DNA of 13,922 nucleotides from Gemmatimonadaceae bacterium (GTDB lineage Bacteria; Latescibacterota; UBA2968; UBA8231), in NCBI GenBank assembly GCA_002726335.1, contig PBSR01000045.1, positions 1 to 13,922 on the forward strand, given 5' to 3'. The translations under genes were made by a program, and so were the position numbers. The notes under the pieces were generated by a model. It ran no database searches and was not told the origin of the DNA. It saw nothing but the letters and a program-made list of their open reading frames with translations. This document shows positions 1 through 6,639 of this stretch, one piece after another. The first letter of the stretch is position 1. Each line of letters opens with the position of its first letter.

Positions 1-766
1 ACATGAAGTCGGAAGGCGCCACGTAATCGACCCACCCCTGCCGTATCCAGGTGTCCAGGCCGAGGCCGGGGCACTCGGCCAGGCTTGGCGGCAGGCGGAC
101 ACCGAGAAGACACCGGTCCCGGGCAGCGGCCAGCACCGAGTGAACCTGCTCGACGAAATCGTTCATGATGTTCATCCGGCTCGTCGCCAGGTGTTCCGGG
201 AAGTAACGGCAGGAGCGCATGAAATCGAGCTCGATCCCGTCCACGGCGTGGGTTGAGACGATCTCTTCGATGATGGCCAGCCGGTGAGCGCGTACACCCT
301 CGTGACTGTAATCCAGGGCGACATCTTGGGATCCGTCCTGCTGACGGATCCGCCAGTCCGGGTTGTTGCGGAAGATGTCGGGAGCCATGAACCCGTACAG
401 GGCGCTGGCGTGGTGCACGTCGGACATACGGACCGAGGCCAGGACACGTTTGCTGCGCTGATGGACCTGATCGGCCACGACATGGAGGGCATCCGTGCCA
501 GCGAGGGCGAGTTCATCCAGAGCCTGCCCGTTGTGGAGCTGAGACTGGGAGGGGGAGACTTCCATGTTTTCGAAATAGCGTTCACCGACGGTGGTCTCAT
601 GGTGTGTCTTGTCGGGGAAGGCGGTACAGTAGGAGAAGACCTCGACGTTGCACTCCTGCAGAAAGAAATCGACCCAGTCACGAACCGACTGCTCCACGCT
701 GCCCGGTACGGCGTGATGCAGCATCTGGATGCCATCGTCGTTGCAGATGATGAGGCGGTCTTTCAT
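1..766 (-). CDS. Glycoside-hydrolase-like (GHL10-type) TIM-barrel protein, 3' end beyond window
   Basis: An open minus-strand frame of 255 codons runs from an ATG at 766 off the left edge with no stop, so only the N-terminal part is present. There is no signal peptide. The protein begins MKDRLIICNDDG. Near residues 160-210 it has a pattern typical of family-10-like glycosyl hydrolase (GHL10) barrels: ALDYSHEGVR, then DGIELDFMRSCRYFPEHLA, where the acidic pair in IELDF sits at the end of a barrel strand. WVDYVAPSDFM near the visible end is the kind of late-barrel strand seen in these proteins. The likely role is hydrolysis of a glycan or glycoside in the cytoplasm, but the substrate cannot be read. 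The start lies 2 bp after the stop of the upstream DUF1579-like gene, so the two are probably co-transcribed. Family assignment is from pattern memory; alternatives are other TIM-barrel hydrolases of unknown activity. Confidence 0.7.
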   Translation of the reverse strand, partial: MKDRLIICNDDGIQMLHHAVPGSVEQSVRDWVDFFLQECNVEVFSYCTAFPDKTHHETTVGERYFENMEVSPSQSQLHNGQALDELALAGTDALHVVADQVHQRSKRVLASVRMSDVHHASALYGFMAPDIFRNNPDWRIRQQDGSQDVALDYSHEGVRAHRLAIIEEIVSTHAVDGIELDFMRSCRYFPEHLATSRMNIMNDFVEQVHSVLAAARDRCLLGVRLPPSLAECPGLGLDTWIRQGWVDYVAPSDFM

Positions 767-768
767 GC

Positions 769-1305
769 CTACTGTGAATCGGCGGGCTTCTTCAGGGGGG
801 TGTACAGTCCATCAAACCAGGGTTTCCACGTCTCGTCCGTGGCTGAGAACTGTTCGAAGAACTGGCGCACCGTGCCGTCAGCATTCGGCGTCCACGTGCC
901 ACGGAAGTCGTGGGATATCTTCTCTCCGTAGTCGGTAATGTGCCCTTCCAGAACCATCGAGCCATCGACGAGGCCCCCTTCGATGTCGATCACGTATCCG
1001 GGTCTGGCGACCCAGACCTGCCGCCATTTTTCCCTGGCCGGGTCATACCAGTTCAGCGACAGGCCCGTGCCTCCCGTCTGACTGGTCCAGTTCTCCTGGA
1101 TCGCGCATCCGCCTTCAACGGATCGGATCAGATTCGTGCCGGCGAGCTTGCCGGAATGTCGCGCGGTGACCTGCCACCGGCCCAACCAGAAGTCGAAGTC
1201 ACGGAAGTGGGGATCGGCTTGGCAGATCTCCGGATCCTGGGCCTGCACCGCCTCCACCACCGATAGCGTCATCACTACATGCAGGAACAGAGACCTCGGC
1301 TTCAT
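769..1305 (-). CDS. Secreted DUF1579-like protein
   Basis: A protein of about 178 residues. It starts with a signal peptide: basic MKPR, a hydrophobic run to about residue 20, and a likely cleavage after VQAQ. The mature part opens with FRDFDFWLGRWQVTA, the signature of small beta-rich proteins with the FxFWxGxW motif (DUF1579 and relatives), and continues with repeated W/Y/G strand patterns such as WYDPAREKWRQVWV and GTWTPNADGTV. The role of this family is unknown; a lipocalin-like or small-molecule-binding barrel is possible. Two in-frame ATGs exist, at 1311 and 1305. The AGGAG ribosome-binding site lies 3 nt before the first but 9 nt before the second, so 1305 is preferred. It is first in a two-gene minus-strand unit with the glycoside-hydrolase-like gene 2 bp downstream. 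Confidence 0.75.
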   Translation of the reverse strand: MKPRSLFLHVVMTLSVVEAVQAQDPEICQADPHFRDFDFWLGRWQVTARHSGKLAGTNLIRSVEGGCAIQENWTSQTGGTGLSLNWYDPAREKWRQVWVARPGYVIDIEGGLVDGSMVLEGHITDYGEKISHDFRGTWTPNADGTVRQFFEQFSATDETWKPWFDGLYTPLKKPADSQ

Positions 1306-1334
1306 GGACATGTTCTCCTGATGTGTTTCAAAAG

Positions 1335-1363
1335 AGTGTAGCCCACGTTCCTGCCCCGGGACA
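1335..1363 (-). promoter_or_regulatory. Candidate promoter of the minus-strand pair
   Basis: In the 90-105 bp divergent gap upstream of the DUF1579-like gene, the minus strand reads TACACT (1340-1335), a fair -10 hexamer. A weak -35-like TGTCCC (1363-1358) lies 17 bp upstream. A start near 1328 would leave a leader of about 20 nt holding the AGGAG site. The -35 match is poor, so this is tentative. No convincing promoter was seen for the plus-strand serine hydrolase. Confidence 0.3.
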
Positions 1364-1410
1364 GCCGGTGGCGTTCGCCTGGCGGGGCGTAATGCCGGTT
1401 ATTGTCGCTC

Positions 1411-2592
1411 ATGAGAAGCTACTTCCCGTCGAGTCATCAGCCGTGGGAGCGCCGGGATGCCGAGGATCTCGGCGTCGACCCGTCCAGGCTCCGGAAGGCG
1501 GTCCACTTCGCCGTCGACCATGAGATCGACTGGCCCGTCGATCTGTCGCAACAGCGCGTCAGTGACGACGCCGGGCAGTGGGCGACACGTCTCGGACAGG
1601 TCCGGGACCGCGGCGGTGCGGCAGGTGTCGTACTGCGCCAGGGGTATATCATCGCCGAGTGGGGAGATGTGGAGCGAGTCGATCTCACGTTCAGCGCAAC
1701 GAAGAGCTATGTCGCCACGGTGGCCGGGCTGGCCTTCGATCGCGGCCTGATCGGGAGTGTGGACGACAGGATTGCCGACTACGAGGCCGACGTGGAGATC
1801 CAGTACAGCCCAAAGGCGGTGGCGGCGATGAAACGGCTGAGCGAAGGCGGTGATGAAGCATTGGTGAACAGCGCGGGAGAGAGCGCCGGCGTTGACGGTT
1901 TCGCTTCGGGCAATCGTGCCATCACCTGGCGTCAGGCATTGCAGCAGACGAGTGAGTGGGAGGGGTGGCTGTTCGGCAAGCCGGACAGGGTCGACTGGAA
2001 CCGCGCCGTGGAGACGTCCGGCCATCGCGATTCGCGCCGACCTCCCGGGGGACACTGGGAGTACAATGACGTGCGCGTGAACCGGACGGCTCTCGCCCTG
2101 CTGGCGGTGTGGCAGGAACCGCTGTCCGAAGTGCTCAGACGAGAAGTGATGGATCCGATTGGTGCCACCGATTCGTGGGAGTGGCATGGGTACGACGACT
2201 ATTCGACAGTACTCATCGATGGCGTGGAAATCGAATCGGTGTCAGGCGGGGCCCACTGGGGGGGTGGGCTGTGGATTCACACGCTGGACCACGCTCGTTT
2301 CGGCCTGCTCTTTGCTAATCGTGGCCAGTGGGGCGGCCGACGGATCATCTCCGAGAGCTGGTGTCGACAGATGACCGAGCCCTGCTCCCTCAATCCCAGC
2401 TACGGCTTCATGTGGTGGCTGAACACCGGCCATCAGCGCTATGGCAGCACTGTGAGCGAAACGGCCTTCGCCGCCTCCGGGGCAGGAGGAAATTCCGTCG
2501 TCTGTGATCCAGAAAAGGACCTGGTGATCGTGACTCGCTGGTGCGCCGATGTGACAGGCGTGGTCGAGCGCGTAGCGTCCTCGGTGCGGTAG
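1411..2592 (+). CDS. Serine hydrolase, beta-lactamase class C / esterase family
   Basis: A protein of 393 residues with the layout of the class C beta-lactamase and penicillin-binding-protein-like family, which includes esterases and D-aminopeptidases. The nucleophile motif is SATK (Ser95, Lys98). The second motif, YND (Tyr218, within HWEYNDVRVN), supplies the general base. The C-terminal part carries the GGAHWGGGLWI segment and FAASGAGGNSVV followed by DLVIVTRW, usual for the last beta-strands of this fold. No signal peptide is visible, so a cytoplasmic location is likely and cell-wall or antibiotic roles are less likely than ester or amide hydrolysis. A TTG start at 1402 in the same frame is possible; ATG 1411 is preferred, although neither has a clear ribosome-binding site. 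It diverges from the minus-strand pair on its left. The physiological substrate cannot be predicted. Confidence 0.82.
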   Translation: MRSYFPSSHQPWERRDAEDLGVDPSRLRKAVHFAVDHEIDWPVDLSQQRVSDDAGQWATRLGQVRDRGGAAGVVLRQGYIIAEWGDVERVDLTFSATKSYVATVAGLAFDRGLIGSVDDRIADYEADVEIQYSPKAVAAMKRLSEGGDEALVNSAGESAGVDGFASGNRAITWRQALQQTSEWEGWLFGKPDRVDWNRAVETSGHRDSRRPPGGHWEYNDVRVNRTALALLAVWQEPLSEVLRREVMDPIGATDSWEWHGYDDYSTVLIDGVEIESVSGGAHWGGGLWIHTLDHARFGLLFANRGQWGGRRIISESWCRQMTEPCSLNPSYGFMWWLNTGHQRYGSTVSETAFAASGAGGNSVVCDPEKDLVIVTRWCADVTGVVERVASSVR

Positions 2593-2660
2593 CTTGCCGG
2601 CTGGTGCGTGGTGGCGTTGATTGCATTCGAGAGCGCGTCCTGAATCTCCCAGGCTCACGC

Positions 2661-3605
2661 TTGAGGTCAAAGACAATTCCTCCGTCAAGTCGGCTACCCC
2701 GCTCGCTGTCTGCTCTGTTTCGATCTGCTGTACCATGGACTGTCCTGTCTATGCTCGTGGCCTGGCCTGGTCAGTCCGAGGAAACCGGACAGTGGCCGCC
2801 AGAAGTCTTCCGCACGGTCTATTCTTCGCGCGCCTTCCTCGACATCAATATCGACGAGGCACATGCTGCTGCGACGCTGATGGCGGAGGCCATCGTTCGC
2901 GAGGAGGGGTTCGACTCCCGCGTCGAGGTGGACATATATGATGATGTGGATCTCATTGAGGCCGCCCTGCGCCGTGATGAGGTCGATGTCGTCACCCTTG
3001 TCGCCCAGGATTACCTGAGTCTCGAGGACACAGGGTTGCTGGAGCCGACCTTCCTGACAATGCGCGGGGAGGATGTTCTCGAGCATTCCGTACTGCTGGT
3101 GAGGGCGGATCGTGATGTGGAGCAACTGGCTCAGATCCAGGGTGGTCGCTTGATGGTCAGCCGCTCGGCACGTCGGGATCTGCCACTGCAATGGCTGGAA
3201 ACGACACTGATCAGAGATGGCCTGCCGCACAGCGGCGAGATGTTCGTGGTGGAGAACACTCGCGGTCCCTCGCAGGCCTTGACGGCGGTCTTCTTCGGCA
3301 AGGCCGACGTCTGCATTGTTCTCAGTTCGGCCCTGGACACAGCGGTGGAACTCAATCCCCAACTCGGAGTGCAACTGCGTGTCCTCGATCGGTCTCCGGA
3401 CGTGCTTGGCTCGGTGATCTGTTTCAGTTCTCGCATCGATCCTCGAACCCGCGCCCAGTTGCTCGAATCGCTGGCCGAACTGCATCTGCGGCCCCTGGGC
3501 CAACAACTGCTCTCCGTGTTCCGGGTAGATCGACTCATACCTTTCGAAGAGCAGCACCTGGCAGGAACCCGGAAACTATTCGGTGAGATCGACCTGATTC
3601 CCTAG
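2661..3605 (+). CDS. PhnD-type phosphate/phosphonate periplasmic substrate-binding protein
   Basis: The mature region resembles PhnD/SsuA/transferrin-type solute-binding proteins with the periplasmic type II fold. The N-terminal lobe begins PPEVFRTVYSSRAFLDINIDEA, followed by an allele like VDVVTLVAQDYLSLEDTG, where the domain recognises which target is bound. A second lobe holds GPSQALTAVFFGKADVCIVL, typical of the stretch in which a duplicated gene-binding site is read. In the family this protein captures phosphonates, phosphite or other small anions for an ABC importer, or acts as the sensing part of a histidine kinase. No permease or ATPase gene is next to it. The start is uncertain: TTG 2661 gives a signal peptide (basic residues, then SALFRSAVPWTVLSMLVAWPG); ATG 2541 would overlap the upstream gene and ATG 2751 would remove most of the signal. 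A receiver gene follows 16 bp downstream, suggesting a sensory role. Confidence 0.7.
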   Translation: MRSKTIPPSSRLPRSLSALFRSAVPWTVLSMLVAWPGQSEETGQWPPEVFRTVYSSRAFLDINIDEAHAAATLMAEAIVREEGFDSRVEVDIYDDVDLIEAALRRDEVDVVTLVAQDYLSLEDTGLLEPTFLTMRGEDVLEHSVLLVRADRDVEQLAQIQGGRLMVSRSARRDLPLQWLETTLIRDGLPHSGEMFVVENTRGPSQALTAVFFGKADVCIVLSSALDTAVELNPQLGVQLRVLDRSPDVLGSVICFSSRIDPRTRAQLLESLAELHLRPLGQQLLSVFRVDRLIPFEEQHLAGTRKLFGEIDLIP

Positions 3606-3621
3606 CTGATGAGAAGGCCGA

Positions 3622-3978
3622 ATGGCGCGTATTCTGCTCGTTGACGACGAGCCCATCATCCATGACATCATCGGGCGTTTCCTGCGACGCTACGAGCACG
3701 TCGTCGTCAGCGCCGAGGACGGGGTCGTCGCTCTCGAGGTGCTGCAGGCACAGGCTGCCGATCTCGTCATCGCCGACATCCGTATGCCGCGCATGGACGG
3801 TTTGCAGCTGTTGGCAGAGATCAACGAGCGATGGCCCGGGATGCCCGTCATCATCGTCACAGGACATGGGGACGACAAGATGGAAGCGGAGGCCCGCAGG
3901 CTGGGTGCCGTCGGTTTCAAGGCCAAACCTCTCGGCCTGTCCGATCTCACCGATCTCATCAATGAGCACCTGCCGTGA
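3622..3978 (+). CDS. Stand-alone CheY-like response regulator receiver
   Basis: A 118-residue protein consisting only of a receiver domain. All phosphorylation-site residues are present: the acidic pair Asp8-Asp9, phosphoacceptor Asp52 in ADIRMPRMDG, Thr80 in VTGHGD and Lys102 followed by Pro103 near the end. There is no DNA-binding or enzymatic output domain, so it must signal through protein contacts or serve as a phosphorelay intermediate. ATG 3622 is preceded by GAGAAGG at good spacing. It sits 16 bp after the PhnD-like gene, and its stop overlaps the GTG start of the TolC-like fragment (GTGA), so the three were transcribed and translated together. No histidine kinase is in the window. 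The likely partner is a kinase elsewhere, or one once encoded beyond the break near 4260. Confidence 0.92.
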   Translation: MARILLVDDEPIIHDIIGRFLRRYEHVVVSAEDGVVALEVLQAQAADLVIADIRMPRMDGLQLLAEINERWPGMPVIIVTGHGDDKMEAEARRLGAVGFKAKPLGLSDLTDLINEHLP

Positions 3979-4361
3979 GAATGAGTTCCGCCGTCATCGC
4001 CATGTCCCTTCTGGCGCCGGCCGGAGGGAGTGTGAATGCGGATGCCCCGCAGGTCTCCTGGGAGGTGCTCACCCTGTCGCTCGATGCGTGCATCGATACG
4101 GCACTGGTACGGAACCAGAGGCGCCAGGCGGCAAAGCAGGGCGTTGAAGCCGCGCTCGCCGTGCGCGGTCAGGCCAAGTCTCTCTACTGGCCGCGTATCG
4201 ATGCGGTGTCGAGCCTGAGTCGACGGGATGAAGACCCGCTGTTCGTATTCCCAGCGGTTACCGATGCACGTCCTGAATATCCTCGCGCAGGTATGAGATG
4301 CCCCAGTGCATGTCGTCCTCCGGTGGCGGAGTGGACTTCGGTGCCTCGGCCATTGCTGTAG
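3975..4361 (+). pseudogene. Truncated TolC-family outer-membrane efflux protein (N-terminal fragment)
   Basis: The frame begins with a GTG overlapping the stop of the receiver gene (ATG 3981 is an alternative start). It encodes a signal peptide ending near SVNADA. The next 65 or so residues fit the start of a TolC-family protein: LTLSLDACIDTALVRNQRR, a first long helix with VEAALAVRGQAKSLYWPRIDA, then a strand-like SSLSRRDEDPLFVFPA. Full-length members have roughly 400-500 residues with two such repeats; here the match ends after about 95 residues. The remaining residues to the stop at 4361 (RPEYPRAGMRCPSACRPP and on) are Pro/Arg-rich and look out of frame. The product would lack the barrel and most of the tunnel helices, so it is called non-functional. 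Homology appears to end at about 4255-4262, where a minus-strand reading frame begins to look real. Confidence 0.65.
4258..4353 (-). pseudogene. Possible truncated start of a small coiled-coil protein
   Basis: On the minus strand an ATG at 4353, preceded by GTGGAG, opens a 31-codon frame ending at a TAA (4258). It reads MAEAPKSTPPPEDD, then MHWGISYLREDIQDV. The amphipathic tail looks like the beginning of a helical or coiled-coil segment, and the Pro/acidic start is typical of small cytoplasmic or membrane-tethered proteins. The frame stops just as the helix begins, exactly where the plus-strand TolC homology also ends. I read it as the 5' remnant of a gene whose remainder was lost in the same event. 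It could instead be a complete micro-protein or a chance frame. Function is not recognised. Confidence 0.35.
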
Positions 4362-4613
4362 ACTCCACGATTATACGACGGTTGTGAGGGACGGCAAATC
4401 CAACTTGGCAAGAACCGTGCCGGCTGCCTCTGCGGAGAGCGCGCTGACCCGTAAGGTCAGAGGATGTCACCGTCAGCACCCAGACCTGTGTCCTTCTGTA
4501 ACGGGGCGGCTCTGGCTGCCTATTCGCATGTGCGATCAGCGTCGGTGACTCAGCGAACGAGGGCGCCGTGTGCAGGGGTCCCCTGCCGTGACTATCCTTA
4601 CGTGTGAACGGGA
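4354..4613. other. Intergenic region with hairpins, no gene seen
   Basis: About 260 bp between the truncated pair and the aldolase operon. No reading frame here looks coding. It contains a perfect 6-bp inverted repeat CTGACC/GGTCAG with a 5-nt loop (4444-4460), with no T-run after it, so it is a poor terminator. It also has a near-palindrome TCGCA-TG-TGCGA (4524-4535) and a strong palindrome at 4572-4586 listed separately. This region should carry the promoter and any operator of the downstream operon. Confidence 0.5.
4572..4598 (+). promoter_or_regulatory. Palindrome and candidate -10 box upstream of the aldolase operon
   Basis: A palindrome with 7-bp arms, GCAGGGG-T-CCCCTGC (4572-4586), lies just before TATCCT (4593-4598), a plausible -10 hexamer for the operon. 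The -35 position would fall at about 4570-4575 (GTGCAG, weak), so the palindrome would fill the spacer. That is where a repressor operator commonly sits. It may instead form a GC-rich hairpin in a longer transcript. The palindrome is directly visible; its function is inferred. Confidence 0.35.
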
Positions 4614-5540
4614 GTGGGCAGCGACTCCATTCACAATGCGAGTGAGGCCGTGAGCATCGACAATTCCGCCATTTCCAACATTGTCCGCGAGGTCGTCGAG
4701 CGGCAACTGGGGACGACAGGGCAACCGAGACCGTCAGCACCCGCCGAGTGCGATCTGCCGAATGCGGGGACGTTAAAGGAGAAGTTCAGGCGGGACGAGC
4801 CGACGTACGGCATGTGGATCACCCTGGAGTCGCCGAGCATCACCGAGATCGCGACACGGATGGGCTTCGACTGGATCGTCATCGACGCCGAGCACGGTTA
4901 CCTGGACATGAAGAACGTGATGGAGCACATCCGGGTGGCCAATCTGGCCAACACGCCGATCCTGGTGCGTATCTCCGAGATCCAGAAGGGGCTGATCAAA
5001 CGGATCATGGACGTGGGTGCCGACGGCATCATCGTACCGCACGTGCGCACGGCGGTAGAGCTGGCAGAAGCGGTGAGTTACGCGAAATACCCGCCCGAGG
5101 GCTCTCGCGGAATCGGCGCCGAGAGGGCGACCCGCTGGGGAGCGGGCATCGAACAGTGCGTGCCGCGGGCCAACGAGAACTCCCTGGTCGTGGCGATGAT
5201 GGAAACTGTCGAGGCGGGAGAGGCTATCGACGAAATCCTCGACGTGCCGGGGGTGGACGCCATGTTCTTCGGCCTGCATGACTACTCCGCTACGTCCGGC
5301 TATCCGGGTACGGCTGACGAGCCGCCGGTGATCGAGCGCGCGATGGAGGTGCAGAAGCGGATCCGGGCGCGAGGTATGCCCAGTGGGATCGTCGCCTGGG
5401 AGGGGGAGGAGATCAAGAAGCGGCTGGACGAAGGCTTCCGCATGATCGGCCTGGGCTTCGACACGACGCTGTTGATCAAGGCCGCGGCGCAGGCGCTGAC
5501 AGCTGCGGGTCGGAAGGTTCCTGCGAGCGCCTGGTGGTAA
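4614..5540 (+). CDS. HpcH/HpaI-family class II aldolase with N-terminal targeting-like extension
   Basis: From about residue 53 to the end this is an HpcH/HpaI aldolase. Members cleave 2-keto-3-deoxy sugar acids or 4-hydroxy-2-ketoacids to pyruvate plus an aldehyde, using a divalent metal. Visible catalytic features are the IDAEHG motif (Glu93, His94), Arg119 in ILVRIS, Glu197 in MMETVEA and Asp223 in GLHDYSAT; the last two match the metal ligands of the family. Residues 1-52 are extra compared with usual members: an amphipathic segment (residues 19-32, with Ile20, Ile23, Val24, Val27, Val28, Leu32) followed by a Pro/Ala/Gly-rich linker, as in microcompartment encapsulation peptides. The start may be GTG 4614 or GTG 4650; the second would put the helix close to the N-terminus. 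It is the first gene of a four-gene operon with a dehydrogenase 31 bp downstream. The exact substrate is unknown. Confidence 0.88.
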   Translation: MGSDSIHNASEAVSIDNSAISNIVREVVERQLGTTGQPRPSAPAECDLPNAGTLKEKFRRDEPTYGMWITLESPSITEIATRMGFDWIVIDAEHGYLDMKNVMEHIRVANLANTPILVRISEIQKGLIKRIMDVGADGIIVPHVRTAVELAEAVSYAKYPPEGSRGIGAERATRWGAGIEQCVPRANENSLVVAMMETVEAGEAIDEILDVPGVDAMFFGLHDYSATSGYPGTADEPPVIERAMEVQKRIRARGMPSGIVAWEGEEIKKRLDEGFRMIGLGFDTTLLIKAAAQALTAAGRKVPASAWW

Positions 5541-5571
5541 CCGTCCGTATACCGCAGACAGGGACCGTTTC

Positions 5572-6639
5572 ATGAAGGCCCATCCTGACGCTCTCAAGAA
5601 CATGGTGGCGCGGCTCTTCATCCGTGCCGGTTGCGGCGATGAGGAAGGCCAGGTCGTGGCCGATCACCTCGTCGACGCGAACCTCGCCGGACATGACTCC
5701 CACGGCGTCATCCGCGTACCGATCTATCTGCAGTGGCTGCGGGAATCGAAGCTGTTCGCCGGCCGCTCTCTGAAGGTGCTGGTCGACACCGATTCTCTCA
5801 CCGTGGCCGACGGGCAGCTCGGGTTCGGCCAGTGGACGGGGAAGCAGTCGGTGGCGATCGGTATCGAAAAGTGTCGCAGCCAGGGGCTGGCGCTGGTGGC
5901 GCTACGCAACTGTGCCCACCTCGGCCGCATCGGCACCTGGGCGGAGATGGCCGCTGCGGCGGGCCTCGTGTCCCTGCACTTCGTCAACACCTCCGGTCTG
6001 GGCATGTTTGTCGTCCCCTTCGGCGGGCGGGACGCCAGGCTGTCGGTCAACCCCGTCTGCGTCGGCATCCCCATGGCCGACGGAGCGCCGATCATCCTGG
6101 ACATTGCCGCTGCCACCACGGCGGAGGGCAAGCTGAAGGTGGCCCGCAATAAGGGTGTTCCCGTCCCGGAGAACACGATCGTCGACTCGGAGGGAAACCC
6201 GACGACGGATGCCGACGACTTCTATGGACCGGACGGCGGCTTCCCCGTGGGCGCCATCCTGCCCATGGGTGGTCATCGCGGCTACGGTCTGTGCCTGATG
6301 GCCGAACTGTTGGCCGGTGCGCTCACGGGAAGTGGCTGCAGTGTGCCGGGAAAAGACCAGCTCGAGCAGGGTATGTTCTCGCTCTACATCGACCCGGCAC
6401 GCCTGGGAGATCAGACGGCGATGATGTCGGAAGTGCGCCGCTTCGTCGACTTCGTGCACAGCTCCCGCCCCGTGGATCCGGCGACTCCTGTGCTGATTCC
6501 AGGCGAGCTGGAGGAGCAGACACGAGCCACACGACGGCAGGGGCTGGAGCTCGATGAAACGACGTGGGATCAGATCGTGGAGGCGGCCCGCTCGTGTGAT
6601 GTGCCCGAGCAGATGATCGATGCGGCGGTGATCGTGTGA
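5572..6639 (+). CDS. Ldh-family (malate/L-lactate/ureidoglycolate-type) NAD(P)-dependent oxidoreductase
   Basis: A 355-residue protein of the Ldh_2 family, which oxidises 2-hydroxyacids or reduces 2-ketoacids (malate, sulfolactate, ureidoglycolate, 2,3-diketogulonate) with NAD(P). It has a fold unrelated to the classical Rossmann lactate dehydrogenases. Diagnostic segments are AGHDSHGVIR (residues 39-48, with His44), RNCAHLGRIG (His116, the usual catalytic histidine region), LSVNPVCVGIP and GGHRGYGL (His235-Leu240). Length is normal for the family and there is no signal peptide, so it is cytoplasmic. ATG 5572 is preceded by AGGGA at good spacing. It follows the aldolase by 31 bp and its TGA overlaps the GTG of the NHL gene. 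With the aldolase it probably forms consecutive steps in the breakdown of a sugar acid or hydroxyacid; the order and substrate are inferred. Confidence 0.92.
   Translation: MKAHPDALKNMVARLFIRAGCGDEEGQVVADHLVDANLAGHDSHGVIRVPIYLQWLRESKLFAGRSLKVLVDTDSLTVADGQLGFGQWTGKQSVAIGIEKCRSQGLALVALRNCAHLGRIGTWAEMAAAAGLVSLHFVNTSGLGMFVVPFGGRDARLSVNPVCVGIPMADGAPIILDIAAATTAEGKLKVARNKGVPVPENTIVDSEGNPTTDADDFYGPDGGFPVGAILPMGGHRGYGLCLMAELLAGALTGSGCSVPGKDQLEQGMFSLYIDPARLGDQTAMMSEVRRFVDFVHSSRPVDPATPVLIPGELEEQTRATRRQGLELDETTWDQIVEAARSCDVPEQMIDAAVIV

Noticed and set aside
284..931. Plus-strand open frame (215 codons) opposite the glycoside-hydrolase-like gene
   Set aside because: The minus-strand frame shows family motifs and correct spacing to its neighbour; the plus frame has none and crosses the boundary of two minus-strand genes.
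4444..4460. CTGACC/GGTCAG hairpin as a rho-independent terminator
   Set aside because: No T-run follows and no intact gene ends just before it on the plus strand.
4466..4549. Distant inverted repeat GTCACCG / CGGTGAC
   Set aside because: Arms are only 7 bp and 70 bp apart; likely chance in GC-rich DNA.
4469..4742. 13-bp direct repeat ACCGTCAGCACCC at 4469-4481 and 4730-4742
   Set aside because: One such pair is expected by chance in 14 kb; the second copy is inside the aldolase linker coding region and no other repeat structure accompanies it.
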